Shown piece by piece: positions 33,400-46,459 of a stretch of 64,000 nucleotides of DNA. The DNA comes from Stenopsyche tienmushanensis (Eukaryota > Arthropoda > Insecta > Trichoptera > Stenopsychidae), in NCBI GenBank assembly GCA_008973525.1, contig WACJ01000116.1, positions 186,001 to 250,000 on the forward strand, written 5' to 3'. The position numbers and the translations under genes were made by a program. How positions within the stretch are numbered: position 1 is the stretch's first letter; each line of letters begins with the position of its first letter. The notes beneath the pieces are model-generated. The model was not told the DNA's origin and ran no database searches. It saw nothing but the letters and a program-made list of their open reading frames with translations.

Positions 33400-33670
33400 T
33401 GCGTTGCAAGTGCCAAGTCTCGCATAACAAACTGCGTACACAAACAATATTTTTACTATGCCTATGTTATTCCCGCAATTGTAAACAATACATTGACAAA
33501 GTTTTGTTGCAATCGGATGAACGGTATGGCAGCGCATTAAATACGGACAAACAAACATTGATTTTTAATATTAGAATTATGCTTATGTTACTCGCGCAAT
33601 CTTTAGCAATAAGTGGACGAAGTTTTATCGCAATCTGATGAACGGTATGGCAGCGCATTACATACGAACA
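33400..33670 (-). mobile_element. Helitron-like non-autonomous element with tandem 121-bp units
   Basis: This is the reverse-strand relative of the element at 7545-7800: GATGAACGGTATGGCAGCGC occurs twice (GGTATGGC at 33523 and 33644, period 121). Each is followed by the TTTGTTCG/ACAAACAAAC segment and by GTTACTCGCGCAAT. The left flank (TGCCGGATAATC region) is where the hairpin end would be expected but it is not well preserved. Confidence 0.7.
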
Positions 33671-33699
33671 AATATGTTAGATATGTTACAAGCATCTAA

Positions 33700-34620
33700 T
33701 AAAAAGTATGGCTATGATCCGTACAAGTATCTCAACCGTTCTTAATTTACTAACATCACATTATTCTTCAATAATACATTTATTTGACCCAAGCTTGATG
33801 TTGAAAGTGTATAGGAATACTTATATTTCAACATATCATGGTGTACCAGTTAATGTCATTGATCCAGCTATAATGCCATCAAAAACTAAAAGATTTTTTT
33901 GCTACTAAATATACAATTATCTAACTCGTTCGAGTCTAATGAACTCACGCACATTTCAAAGAAAAGTCCTTCATATCAATGATTTTTTTTAGATTAGGAT
34001 CAATCGTCATCATAATCGTATGGTTAATTTCCGAAAGTCAATCAGGAGCAGTCTAGCAAGACTGATGTGATTTTTACGTGAACTTTGCCAGCAAAAAATC
34101 AATGTGCTAATCTGTGAAATTAGCACATTTTGCGGCCAAGGAGAAGATGCGAAAATATTTCAAAAGAGCGATCATATGCTAAATGCTCATGGGAATTCCA
34201 TTTGTCACATATGCTAATTGGATGCTTAATTTTTTTCGTTGAATCGACACATCATACTTTTAATGCGATCCACAATATTTGCTTTAAAATGCTAATAAGC
34301 ATCTCTCGCCGATGGCGTTTATAGACTGCGTAAAAGCATTGTTTACCGTACAACACGGGGATCTCACTCGTTTCATTGATAGCGAGATGTTAATTTTGAT
34401 TTAAGTACACGTATGAAATTCCATTCAAGCTTAGGCTTGCGGCTGTAGGATTAATTTATACTATTTTTTATTAGAGTCTATTGATGAAAATACAATATAG
34501 ATAACGATTAGCTATAATTGTAAATCATTCTTTATGATATGAATGCGAAATATATGGATAATCACTCGAATTAGTGATAAAAGTACAACAAATTCTAAAT
34601 TTAAATCACTATAATCTATT
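33700..34620. other. Intergenic stretch, no gene seen
   Basis: Short unsupported frames only. No repeat family was recognised. Confidence 0.4.
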
Positions 34621-35095
34621 CTATTTTAAATAATGACATATACAAATCCAATATTTCACTACCCTTTGACTAGGCGCTATAAAAAAACAATGAAATTCAA
34701 AGCTACAACAATATTGTTTTGTGTTGCCCAGTGTGCTCATCGAGATGTCCCCGCCCTCAAATAGAGAGATCTGGCTGCGGGAAGGACGTCCTCCCGCAGC
34801 CAAGACTAACTGATGATTTCCACCTGCTGCGCGCTCCCATTTTCGTATAACACCATCAATGTGACTGATAAAATTCCTTTCTGCTGATACACGGAACTAA
34901 AACTCGCAAAATTCCCGATTTCCCGACAAATTATTTATTTTCATCGCTGCAGATGCATACTTATATACTATAATACTTTAATGTGATTCGTAATTATATT
35001 ACGGAGGAATACAAAAAATCTGAATCCCGTATCTATTATATTTCATATAGATTAGAGTCGAGGTGTAGTAAATACATCACCGGTATACATACATT
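34621..35095 (-). mobile_element. Truncated copy of the TTAA-type MITE family
   Basis: Reading the minus strand, this contains the family blocks ACCGGTGATGTATTTACTAC, TATAATAGATACGGGATTCA, CTGCAGCGA, and TTTGTCGGGAAATCGGGAAT. Beyond them is an extra low-AT tail (GGCTGCGGGAGGACGTCCT and GAGGGCGGGGACATC) shared only with the copy at 36825-37320. The terminal TTAA is not preserved. Confidence 0.75.
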
Positions 35096-35099
35096 GAAT

Positions 35100-36185
35100 T
35101 AAAAGCCATGAGTTTTTGCTGAAAGAATTTATTCGTTTGAGGACAGATCGAAATAGTCAAACCCTTTTAAAAATCGTATAGATAAAATGTAGATGATCCA
35201 GATTCAGCATCCGTCTTTCTGCCATTCCTACACAATTAAAACCCATATTTATGGAGACAAAAATGTAAATAAAAATAAGGGATTTACAAATATAAAAGAG
35301 TGAGCCCATTAACATTCCGATTGCACATATTTATAACAGTCGCACAGCTTTAACTGTATTTTATCCAGCATAAATCTATGCTAATATAAAATTGATTGAA
35401 TGATATTGTATTCAGCGTGGGTACATTGGGATGGTGTTGGATTCCAAGGAAGTATTTGATTGATATTCCAAAGATGTTAAGGGAAATCCTGATGATTTTT
35501 TGCTACATTGAATTGATGATCGACGATGAAGACCTTGGACTATAATGTGTCAACATAAAAATTGTCCTCATTCAAAGAAATCAGCATTCCAAACGTCATC
35601 CGATAGAAAAACGTGTTAATTGTAATTCGAAAATACACTTATTTACGTCAGAGCACTGCGTGTTCCTGGAAACTCGTACAAACGAGTTTTTAAGTGCGAT
35701 AATCACAAAATGGGCTTATTTAGTCTGATGTGACTTTCTAATCTAAATTGTATTCAAGTCTTATATTCTTGATGGGCATTCGTCTTGGGGCGTTATCTCA
35801 AATTCACCAGAAAATGTCTCCAAAAGCGCAATTAGCCGGTAAACGGTTGATGATCGAACCATTTATTTATGGATTCAAACACGTGCCTTGAAAATACGTA
35901 GCTCGACCGAGTCATAAATATTGATGTGAAAACTTGACTATGTCGCTCTATAGCAAATGCATATTTCAGATTTCGCAAATATGTATGTATTTTTATGACG
36001 CAATGTTTGTGGTTTGCTTCGCGTATTTTCAAAGAACTTTATCGCAAATATTAATTTAACGCTGATCTTCCGCAAAGGAAGAATTTCATTGAATATTGAA
36101 TTCATATAATGTAATTGGAACGAACCGGCTCGGCGTGCTGGTTCATTAAATATTTTTTAAGAGTACACTTGGTTCTGTTTTTATG
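35100..36185. other. Intergenic stretch, no gene seen
   Basis: No coding signature or repeat family was found. Confidence 0.4.
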
Positions 36186-36189
36186 CGGA

Positions 36190-36790
36190 TCTTTTTTGTG
36201 CGTTTTTGAAGTTATGCGGTTTTCAAAAATAACGGAACCTATTCCTCATTTTTCTATTGAGCACAAAGCTTTTTTTTTATGCGAATACGCATATATAATG
36301 TTTCATGTGCAGTATCTCAGATTACTTCAACACGCTTCAAATTTTGATTGGAAACAGTTTGGCACAAATGTGTTACATATAGCGAAAAAAATAAAAACTT
36401 CGACATTGTCAACTAAAATCATTACTTTGGCAAATCAATTTGGTGGAGAAGGCTTTGGTAATTTTTCTCAAAATGATCTCAATTAATTGCTTGAGGATAC
36501 CCCCTTGAATGATATTATTGATTTGATGTTATATGCCAGCAAAGAAACAGAAGACGATATTAAAGTGGAAGAAACTCCTACCTCTCTTACTGTAAAAATT
36601 ACACAAGAAACTAGTCAATCTATTTATTGTACATTTAAATTCTTAACATCCTTTAAATTCCAGCATGAGCTTAAGAATTACATGTCTCCATATTTCAAAC
36701 TCTGTAAAAAAATAATTTTTTTAATGCGATTTTTGCTACATTTCATCGCATTGATTTGAAGTTGTGCGGTTTTTAAAAATAACGAAATTC
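36190..36790 (+). pseudogene. Tigger-like transposase C-terminal remnant
   Basis: A frame with a single stop covers HASNFDWKQFGTNVLHIAKK, ITLANQFGGEGFGNFSQND, then after the stop LLEDTPLNDIIDLML, ASKETEDDIKVEETPTSLTV. The acidic helical C-terminus with TPLND and SKE.EDD resembles the C-terminal tail of Tigger/jerky-type transposases. On both sides lies a repeated sequence, GAAGTTATGCGGTTTTCAAAAATAAC at 36208 and a variant at 36760, in the same orientation, which also occurs at 39878. The family call is tentative; that it is a repeat-derived pseudogene is more secure. Confidence 0.5.
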
Positions 36791-36824
36791 AAATCTTTTT
36801 TTTAATAAGCCGATTTTTTACATA

Positions 36825-37320
36825 ATGACGTATACAAATCCAACCGTTTCAATTTTGACCTCCCTATAAATTACTTTCGCTACTCTATTGACAAAAAAAA
36901 CAATGAAATTCACAACTACAATAATAATATTGTTTTGTGTTGCCCATGTGCTCGTCGGGATGTCCCCGCCCTCAAAGAGTGAGATCTGGCTACGGGAAGG
37001 ACGTCCTCCCGCAGCCAAGGCTAACTGATGATTCCCACCTGCTGCGCGCTCCCATTTTCGTTGAACACCACCAATGTGACTGACAAAGTTCCTTTCTGCT
37101 GAGGCACGGACTAAAACTCGCAAAATTCCCGATTTCCCGACAAATTATTTATTTACGTCGCTGCAGATGCATAATTATATACTATAATACTTTGATGTGA
37201 TTCGTAATTATATTACGGAAGAATACAAAAAATCTGAATCCCGTATCTATTATATTTCATATCGATATTCCCATTATTAGAGTCGAGATGTAGTAAATAC
37301 ATCACCGGTAGGGAAAGTAT
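36825..37320 (-). mobile_element. Second long copy of the TTAA-type MITE family
   Basis: Nearly co-linear with 34621-35095 on the minus strand, including GGACGTCCTCCCGCAGCC on the plus strand and the inner CTGCAGCGA block. It ends at ATCACCGGTAGGGAAAG, close to the family terminus CCTTTCCCTACCGGTGAT, but the following bases are not TTAA. Confidence 0.75.
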
Positions 37321-37374
37321 AATATAACAATTTGAAAAACATATATATACTGAATATATGTATACATAGATTAG

Positions 37375-37470
37375 ATAGTTACTGCCCTTAGGCGTCGCCT
37401 AAATTCGAATTTTTCGGGATTTATGAGCACCTAAAACTGTCCGGGATTGGATTCCCTAATCAGGACCGCA
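37375..37470 (+). repeat. Fragment related to the hAT family A element
   Basis: GTCCGGGATTGGATTCCCTA matches the right end of the hAT element at 50208-51009 (TCGGGATTGGATTCCCTG). Just before it, CTGCCCTTAGGCGTCGCCTAAA is the reverse of a block inside that element at 50368-50395. Confidence 0.6.
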
Positions 37471-39110
37471 GCAGCGCGTATGAAGCTTATATTTAACACT
37501 CTCATCGCCCGACGTGAATCGGTGTTGTTTCTCACTGGGCCCAAATTCTATAGTCGGAACGTAAATAGAAAACCTTGGATAAAGTAGTTTGTGTCTATAA
37601 AAAATATAATTCTTGAATGATTGTTGAACTAGAAACGATTTCTATATTCACTTTCTCTCTATTGTAAATCAGACATGTCTAGAATCGCATAGAATATAAA
37701 ACGTTTTTTGAAATGAATGCAATTTAATCCAAGTTGGGATTCGACTCATCGATAATTAACCAATCATTTGACTCGTCAATTGCTGCTTTGTCTCGTTCTC
37801 ATTAACGTTAATTGGTCGTCAAGACAAATTGTCTGCATAATCAAGACAATTCCATGGTTAAAATCAGACAGACGCAGTCATCCAAATTTGCTTTGTTTGA
37901 ATCACTTTCAAATTTCAAAAAAAAAACTCAAAACAATTTATTTCATGCGACGCAGACCTTGATCTTTGCATCAAGGCAATAATTTAACCCCTCGTCGTCC
38001 GGGTCAATATGTCACATCAGCTCAAAGATACGACGTTCGCTATGCAAGATCGGATTCATTTAAAGGCAATTTACGATTCTGATAAATCACATTGCCTCCC
38101 GATATAAACGGATTACTATTAATGCCAACTATTCGAATAATGTTTATTGCTGATAAGCGATCGGCTCACAATGTTCAAAGATCACTTGCAAAATAATCAA
38201 TTCTCAAGAATTCGACATGTTTTATGAGGATGCCGCGAGAACGCAACCGGCTCAAATAACGGAAGATTTATGCATGAAATTGGGTTCCAATATATTTCGG
38301 AATGTTCCCATAATAACCGTACGGTTGTGTGACATTTCGCTGCGAAGGTATATAATGTTTTTTACACACAATCGGAGCAAATGTTATATTTCGACAGCGT
38401 AGAAACGCGTAAAAAATGCATTAAGAAGTCGTTTACATAATGCTAATTAGGATATACCACGAAACCAGTTAGGCGGCTAAGCCATTTAACACTTCCGGAT
38501 TTACTTAAATTTTATATCCGCATGATGCTATAACTGTTTTTAAAAGTATCAATGTTACTTGATATTATATTTCCCGATCAGCACAAAGAAAATCCCACTT
38601 CAATGACAATTTCCTCGTCCACAAGAGCATTTTCAATCGCTTGTAATGATGCAAGATCCAAGCTATAAATTTAATGAATACAAAATACTTAATATTTGAA
38701 ACATAATGATTAAATGATCTTCTTTTTGCGAAATCATTACAGTAACACTCAATCTAAATATGAGCCCAAAACTTCCTAATTGATAGAATCAACTCAAATA
38801 CAAGCAATTGCCATTATGTAACTTTGATATTGAGTAAAATTGATCAAATTCATAGCAAATTTTCCATGCTTTAACAGCCTCGGCCTTCGTCCTATATATC
38901 CAATTTGACTTTCATCCAGCTTGCTCTATACTCTGTATAATATATTTAGACAATGTACCAAATGTACTTCCTAGTGTTATGATATAAAAAGTGACAAACT
39001 ACATTCCTATGTCTTGTGTTTGAAATACATCTTGTTATATGCCTTTTTCGACAACAATCACTTCGTCGCTGGTTTCTTTGTTTTGTATCATTTATTGTTA
39101 TGTATATTGG
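37471..39110. other. Intergenic stretch, no gene seen
   Basis: No coding signature. The right edge (39115-39165) repeats the GGAAACA, GGCGTAACTACTAATTGGCG block that precedes the MITE copy at 50341. Confidence 0.4.
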
Positions 39111-39195
39111 AAACAGCGGCGTAACTACTAATTGGCGAGTTTAGGCGACGACTAGGGGCATATAGAGTACATATTATTTTTTTCAAATTGTTATA

Positions 39196-39667
39196 TTAAC
39201 CTTTCCCTACCGGTGATGTATTTACTACACCTCGACTCTAATAATGGGAATATCGATATGAAATATAATAGATGCGGGATTCATAATTTTTGTATTCCTC
39301 CGTAATATAACTACGAATCACATCAAAGTATTAGAGTATATACGTATTCATCTGCAGCGACGGAAATAAATAATTTGTCGGGAAATCGGGAATTTTGCGA
39401 GTTAGTCCGTGTCTCAGCAAAAAGGAATTTTATCAGTCACATTGATGGGGTTATACGAAAATGGGAGTTCTATAAGTTTTTTGGAAGAAAATGGCTGTCT
39501 TTAACACTTCCATTGTCGTGTTAAAAAAAAAACACCTGCGTGCTACTATGATATGTATTTGGTACACTATATGAAATTCTAAGTCCCATGTCTATTATAT
39601 TTCATATCGATGTTCCCATTATCAGAGTCGAATTGTAGTAAATACATCATGATCGAGGAAAGGTTAA
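39196..39667 (+). mobile_element. piggyBac-type MITE with TTAA ends
   Basis: The element is flanked by TTAA at 39196-39199 and 39664-39667 and has matching inverted ends CCTTTCCCTACCGGTGATG and, on the other strand, CCTTTCCTCGATCATGATG. The inverted similarity continues inward for about 80 bases (TGTATTTACTACA, CGACTCT, AATGGGAA, ATCGATATGAAATATAATAGA). It is the only copy in the window with both ends. Other copies start at 48774 and 50456 (left end only) and at 34621 and 36825 (minus strand). Confidence 0.85.
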
Positions 39668-39844
39668 AAACCACTCATATAACTTATCAAGATGACTGCA
39701 AAGATTACCTTGGATAAGTTCATCCGGGTAACCCGCACACATTCACAAATAAAACTCATAGATCGGGCATTCTGACTTGGGTCATCCTTAAAAATTAGGG
39801 TTATAATAATATGAATATGTATAATCCTAGATATACACTCAAAC

Positions 39845-40270
39845 TTTTTTTTGTGCGACTTTTTTTGTGCGATTTCGAAGTTATGCGGTTTTTTTTAGAG
39901 CAATTTTTAATTTCATAACGAGTACGTATCGAGACATTTTGGATAAAATTGGAAATAAATCATCAACACTAACCGAAATTTGTAAAAAAATAATTTGGGA
40001 CTGTGTAAATCGTGAAATTACCAGATTTTTGAAAAAAAATTGATTTCATTAAATCTGCATTTTTCCAATGTTTCGACTTTTAAAAATACATCCTCCAAAG
40101 GATTTTTCAAAATTCCGACTACTTACGGAGTTATGTCTATTTTAGTGATGCGGCAACTTGGCCGGTCCTATAATAATGAAATTTTTTAACACACTTTTTT
40201 CTATGTAAGTCAAAGCTTTTTTGTGCGATGTCCGGTAGATCGGCGAAACGCATCTACCGGACAAAAAAGG
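39845..40270 (+). repeat. Decayed repeat ending in a perfect 12-bp hairpin
   Basis: The GAAGTTATGCGGTTTT motif shared with 36208 occurs near 39878. The far end carries TGTCCGGTAGAT (40229-40240) and its exact reverse complement ATCTACCGGACA (40252-40263), separated by an 11-base loop. No coding frame is evident. Confidence 0.55.
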
Positions 40271-43200
40271 TGTACACCATGAAATAATAAAACCATTTAG
40301 CTGATAAATTCTACCCATGCGATTGTATTTTGTATCGTGTAAAGTGATTGTAATAACAATGGATTTCTTTCAGGATAGCCTAATATACTGGCGATGCAGA
40401 GCATGGTGTCTATTTCTTTTTTTTTAATATCGAATGTGTATAGTTAATAGTTTGAGAATTTAAAACAAAACGATTTCAATGCATGGCGAGCCAAACCAAC
40501 CCCGCAACTAAAGTGTTTGTCTTGTACATATGGTTAAATGAGTATATTGATACTTGAAAAGGAATATTCATATAAACATTGAACAATAAGTATAATTGCA
40601 AATCGATCATTTAAATCCCTGCCCGACTTTATTGATGTTTGATGCATTTTAGGTGTTATGTGATGGTCAAAAAACCGAAAGTCCCCAGTCGAATTAAATC
40701 AAGAATAGCTGTTATGTCTCAAAGATACCGTTCGTATTTCAATGAGACAAATTTCGATTGAATCAAATGATACCTGTTTTAGCAGTCACCAACCGACCGG
40801 TCCAACTTGTCCTACGTAAGGTAGGTCAAAGTTCCTCGCTAGAAAGCGAATTTTGCAAAAACTGTTGCTTCATCCTTAGCGACAATCTAGCAAGAGATGA
40901 GAATCAAAACAGACGAATCAATCGATGTGTTTACATCGAATATAATTATAGCCCAGTGACAAATATTGACATCCCACTTGATGCGTCTGGTGCCAATTGT
41001 AAGCAGCAATTATTAGCCCGGTGTGCACGAGGATATTTTCTAGCTGGGGTGGCAAGCAAGTGCTAATAAGCTGGCAAGTTGATGCTTCTAGCTTCATTTT
41101 TAAACTGAAGCTTGAATTGCTGATTTGCTAGCATTTGCCTTCTGTCCTAGCTTGAAAACTAGCCTTGTGTACATCAGGCATTATCGTTTATCTTCGAAGA
41201 TTTGCTTGACCTTTTTGGACTTCCTCGTCGTGGAATTCACGTGCCCACACTATGAATATATAAAAACGATCACTTCAACGTTCAATCGAATCACTCAATA
41301 TGATTCTGCACAGCTTCTGATCAACTTTATAAATAAATAACATTCTTATTCGTCTGGGATTTTATTTAGCTTACACTCAATACGTCGGACTAAACAAATA
41401 CAGCGAATGACGTGAAATTATGCAAGATTGTCGGCGAAATGGATCGATTCGCGCCAAAAAGATCGATCAATCCAAATGTTCTATAGACGTATCGATGATC
41501 TTATATGGAAAATGTATGAACAATGGAGGATGATATTTTATTGCATTGATTTACGACCCTATTACGATCCTATTTATATCTCCATTGAATGATTCGCATA
41601 TGAAGCCGTCTACGACGTCTTAAACAATATGATTGGGATGAAAGCTAACGTATCATTTGAAGAACTTTTGCTTGCTTGTATAATAAATTCCGATTATACA
41701 CAGGTAGATATACATAGCAATGTGTCAGTAATAAATCAATATATTGATAATAAGTCAAGAATTTATTATACTCTTAAGTCGATGGCAGTCAAACTGGTCC
41801 CTACCGCCCACCAGTGGGCGATTTTGTCACGCTATTACGTCTATAAAAGATGATGTAACCCCAGAGAAGATTGAAAGATTCACTTTAGCGAATTTAAATT
41901 GGATATGGAAAAACAATTTGATGAAAATAGTAAACGAAATGTTATAAATTTACATTATCTGTCAGAAACGCGCAGCGTGAAAGAATGCTCTTTCTTAATC
42001 ACTGGAATTCGATCGCAAATACGCGATTGTACTCATCAAATGGATAACATAATGTTTAATGCACAACTCTAAGCGGATTTAAGCGTTGTTCATATCGTAA
42101 AGTATTGTGCTTTTGATCTTTCTCATGATTTTTTTTTAGATACGGAAAACAATGGATCCCTCGTTCGTTGGTCAATGATAAACCTAAACGCGTTGTTGCA
42201 ATTTATACCTGACCATGGTTAAAATTGTACTACCGTCTACTAAAACAAAATGGCTTATATTGTTTGAAAAGACGTTACGTGCAAATATTATAGAGTGCTG
42301 AAATCCAAGCGTTGCATTTGGATTACCTTACACAATGATAATACTGGAGCTTTTTACTTTTCTTCATCTTCAAATCGCACTCATTCAAAAGCATAGACAC
42401 ACATTATACTAGACAAAGTATGACGCATCGGATTATCTAGTATTTGGCAATACAGGCACAAATTCCTGGTACGGTTAGTCATGTTAGATTTCCGGATAGT
42501 ATGAAACAAGTCGAAACTAAATTCATTATCTACTTTCGACGATATCTAATTAAACATCGACATGATCGATGATACATAGATTGAGACGTCGGATCTGATA
42601 AGGCCTAGAAAGAATTTTCCAGTAATAATTTTTACGGTGAGAAGTGGTTTTATTCAGCTGCGATAAGCTTAAGCTTATTAAATTATGTCATAAATTCGGT
42701 TTTACTCGCGAAACAATTAACTTAACCGCGATTAAATGTCGATTTTTAGTTATTTTCGGTATTAAATTGTTATTTATCTCGTTTGAATATTAGCATTGGG
42801 TATTTATATAGGTGTTTTTTGCACAACTTCTGTATATCAAGGCCAGATATTGTATGCAATTTAACAAGCGTCCATCTGCTGATTGATCATAAATCTATGA
42901 GAAAAATGTATTTCGTAAAAAAATATTGTCGCATAGACAGATTGTCAGCTCTTGGTTATTTTAATGAGATAAATGGTCCAGATGTTTTAAGCTATTTAGT
43001 TTCAAGCATAAAAAATGGCTTCACTTGCTATTGCTTTTAGATGGGTCACAAGACAATTTAATGAGCGTTTCATAGGAAGTTTTTTAATGATTCAATACCA
43101 GGTCAAGAGCTTGGACAACGTCCGAAGGTTGGACAAAACCGGAACTTAGTCTGGGACAACAAAAAGACGAATTTAGGCTGGTCACATCCGCAAAATTATC

Positions 43201-44283
43201 ATTAATCGTAATAATAGCCCCCAAGAGGATCGACCCACGTGAGGTATACTTTTTTTTAGATCTTCCACTCTGAAACCTTGTATATTAAATTGAGAACAAA
43301 GACATTTTATCATACAATAGCCATTGAAATTGCAATAAAAATGCTAGCAAATATTCGATAAAAATTAATAAAATTGCATAGACGTCTTATAAACATAATT
43401 TCTAGTTTTATACACCCAAGTGCTTGATATGAAATGATTAATCATCTCAGACAAATAGCATAATTTTCTTATAGTCTTAGAAAACATTGATCATTGTTGA
43501 TTCAACTTGAGTCGTCGAAGCTACCATTTTGTCGAATAGAAAGTGAGTTTAAATGACAAAAAGCGGCTTCAAGAAGCCTTACACATCTACCTGTTCAGCA
43601 TTCAAGGCATCCTAGCCCAGGTAGAATACAAAAATTATACAAAACGTCAAGACGAATAACATCTAAGATAATGCATTTTTATGGAATTTGGCCTTTGGAT
43701 TAGTTTTTTGCCCAAATCCATAGCCCCAACGAAAGATTCGAAAGCCACGCTCAATCAAAATATTTTTAATCGAACGAAAATCATGGCAAAATGCCCACTG
43801 TCGCTGTTAATATCGGACGTGCATTGCCAAAGCGATGCAACAAAACCGTGTCCAACGAAAGTGTGCACTTTGCATAGCAAACGAAATGCATAGGATTTAC
43901 ACTGGGAAATTGTGAGCACTCACCTAATCGGGCTGTCGAATGCGGCCAGTGAAATTCTTCAGACTGTAATTCTGACCGAAAACTTCAAAGGGCTACATTT
44001 GAAAACACTTGGAATTGAACTAGTTTTAAGTGCTAAAAGCGAACACTCCAACCCTGACCGCTCTCGTTCACATCTGGGACATAAATGGTACAGGAAATTC
44101 TTTAAATACTTGCGAGCGCCGTATCAAATTTGTTTTTGGGCGACATCTCAGAGAGTACGCAAGAAATAATTAATTGACGCATTGGCAATTTATGCAGGTT
44201 TGAATACTTGCTGAGTGTGCTATAAATTTTGTCGATAGATGTCATTAATAAATATTTAATTTAAATAAAAAATAACAATTTGA
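40271..44283. other. Intergenic stretch, no gene seen
   Basis: Several frames of 60-100 codons exist but none shows a domain, signal peptide or exon structure. 42248-42330 is a copy of the dispersed repeat also seen at 20805-20880. Confidence 0.4.
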
Positions 44284-44559
44284 CAATTTAATACGGGTGC
44301 TCCCAACCCCAAAACCGCGGGCGCATGTGCGCCATTTTTTTAAAATTTTATTAAAAGTTTTTGCGAAATGTATTAAACATAGAATGTTATATGTTGATTA
44401 TGCGATCTTTATTGAGCATAAACATATTTTTTAAAGTTTAAATTAGGAATAAATATTAAAAAATTGTGAGCGATTGAAGAAAAATTTTTGTTTTCACCAA
44501 CTTTTTTTGTAGTGTTTTGCTCATTAAAAAAAACGTTTGAATATTTTTGGATAATTGTA

Positions 44560-45310
44560 GTCTTTACGATGAAGATGTTTATTTTACACGTGCCTGCTAA
44601 ATTTCATAAAGAATTCTCATCTAGGGCGTTTGGGAGCACTTCCATGAGCTTCAAAAATGTATTAGATACAGCCCAATTGGCAAGGACGCTATTCAGTGAT
44701 TTTCGTGTAAAAGAAGAACTATTAAAGTTACTACCGATGCAAAAGTGAATAAGAGGCGAAGATATTTTTAGTATCTTTTGTATGCATTGTCATTGTATTG
44801 TTCATCAAGAATCGTTGTGGTAAAATATTTGAACTTTTAAACATATAATAAATGTCGTTCTGAAGATAATCACTAATATTCGAACAAATCATTTGTCACA
44901 CAAAATATTTACAGCTCTTGTAGAAAAGGACAATTTCCCACCAACTGACCTTATTTTACATACAGATACAAGATGGAGTTTGGCTCTTAGTCGATTTTTC
45001 GATCTTTTGGATGAGATTAAGACATTTTTCATTGTTCAATATCAAAAATTCAAACAATTAGATAACCATTATTGGATTCACCAAAATTCGAAGCAGTTTG
45101 TAGAAATTGACTCGGCGTTTTTGACTGATGTTTATGTAAAAGTAAACAATTTAAATTTTGACTTCGGGGAAAAAATAAAGATATAACAGAAATGATCTTG
45201 CACATTTTCCAAGAATTGAAAAAGTGATTGGTGAAAATATCTTTGACGTAATATTATTTATTATTCATCTTTTACACGGTTTTAGAGCAATAGATTCCAG
45301 CAATTTTCCA
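44560..45310 (+). pseudogene. hAT transposase remnant (GTF2IRD2/ZBED-like)
   Basis: The frame 44893-45186 encodes a segment with LILHTDTRWSLALSRFFDLL, then DEIKTFFIVQYQKFKQLD. This corresponds to the conserved 'H-T-D-x-R-W-L-S-x-G-x-x-L-x-R-x-F-E-L' region of hAT transposases of the GTF2IRD2/ZBED class. Upstream, 44590-44745 reads KFHKEFSSRAFGSTSMSF and is homologous to the minus-strand block at 63743-63997, so it belongs to the same element family. Multiple stops separate the parts; no complete DDE or dimerisation domain is left. Confidence 0.65.
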
Positions 45311-45416
45311 TAATCGAACCAATTACATTTTTTTAAACCCTTTCAATACAAACTTAGACTTCTATAGCGGAAATTCTTCAAGAAGACGCACTAAAAATTG
45401 ACATACACAAATATTA

Positions 45417-46456
45417 GATTGTCCTATTAGGAATGTCGTTTTTTTTCATGCTTACTTTTTGACCATCAATTGTGTTTCAGCCTCAATTTAAACGAAATGG
45501 AAAACTGTACTACAACTATAAAAATATTTGTGATACACTCGAAGAATCTTTAACTACTTGTCAATGCCTTAGATGGTTTAAACAATTTAAAAGTAAACAT
45601 TTTAGTTTAGAAAATAAGGTCCGAAGTGGGAAAAAGTTAAAGTGAATAATAATATCCTGCGTGCTGAAATCAAATCCAACATAAACTATACGATAATTAA
45701 CAGACAAGTTTAGATATTTCCGAAAAAATATTCAAATACACTTGAAAAAATAGGAAAGACCATATAAAAGGGGATCTGGATACCGCACGACATTACTGAT
45801 GGGATCAAGACAGTGCGCGCAAGTATGTGTCATGATTTAATCGATAAAAAGAAGAAACAACTGTTTTTACACTATCTTGTGATTGAAGATGAAAAGTGGG
45901 TGTTGTACTCGAATAAAAAAAAACGCAAAAGACAACGGTTTTTAAAGGGACACGTAAAGAAACCAATCCCTAGACTGGGTCTAACAGTAAAAATAGCTCT
46001 TTTAAATGTATAGTGAGACTCCAAAGGAATAATCTACCACGAGGTCCTTCCGTATGGTCAAACCATAACGAGGGAGATTTATATTATTCATAATTAGAAA
46101 GTTTAAAAGTGGTGTTGATTGCGAAGAGGCCAGGTGTAGACAACCGTTGCAAAATTCTTTAGCAGCATGAGATTTTATTGGAAAACGATTCCGCATCTAC
46201 CTTATTCTCGTTGCCGATGCAGCATCACTTATCGGGGGGGAAAAAATCATAAATATAGAAGAGGTGAAATGAAGAATCGAAAAAAAAATTATATCCAAAT
46301 TCGTTGAATTTTATTCTTCCGGAATTAAAAAAAAATAAATAGATGGGAAAAGATTCTATCTGCTGAAGAAAAATTTATTGTATCGATGAAATTAATCAAC
46401 ATTTTTTTTAATTTAACTTCTTTTTAAAAAAAAACGACATTCCTAACGGGACAATC
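45417..46456 (+). mobile_element. Mariner element, full-length outline but inactivated
   Basis: The ends GATTGTCCTATTAGGAATGTCG and CGACATTCCTAACGGGACAATC are inverted repeats, and TA flanks both sides (45415-45416 and 46457-46458). Size (1040 bp) is close to a complete mariner. Inside, HYLVIEDEKWVLYS retains the first catalytic aspartate region and GLTVKIALLN follows. Frameshifts and stops remove an intact protein. It is the best-preserved of three related copies (others at 12174-12973 and 20180-20254). Confidence 0.88.
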
Positions 46457-46459
46457 TAT

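Noticed and set aside
40758..41066. 102-codon plus-strand frame with several cysteines
   Set aside because: No signal peptide, no regular cysteine spacing and no exon support.
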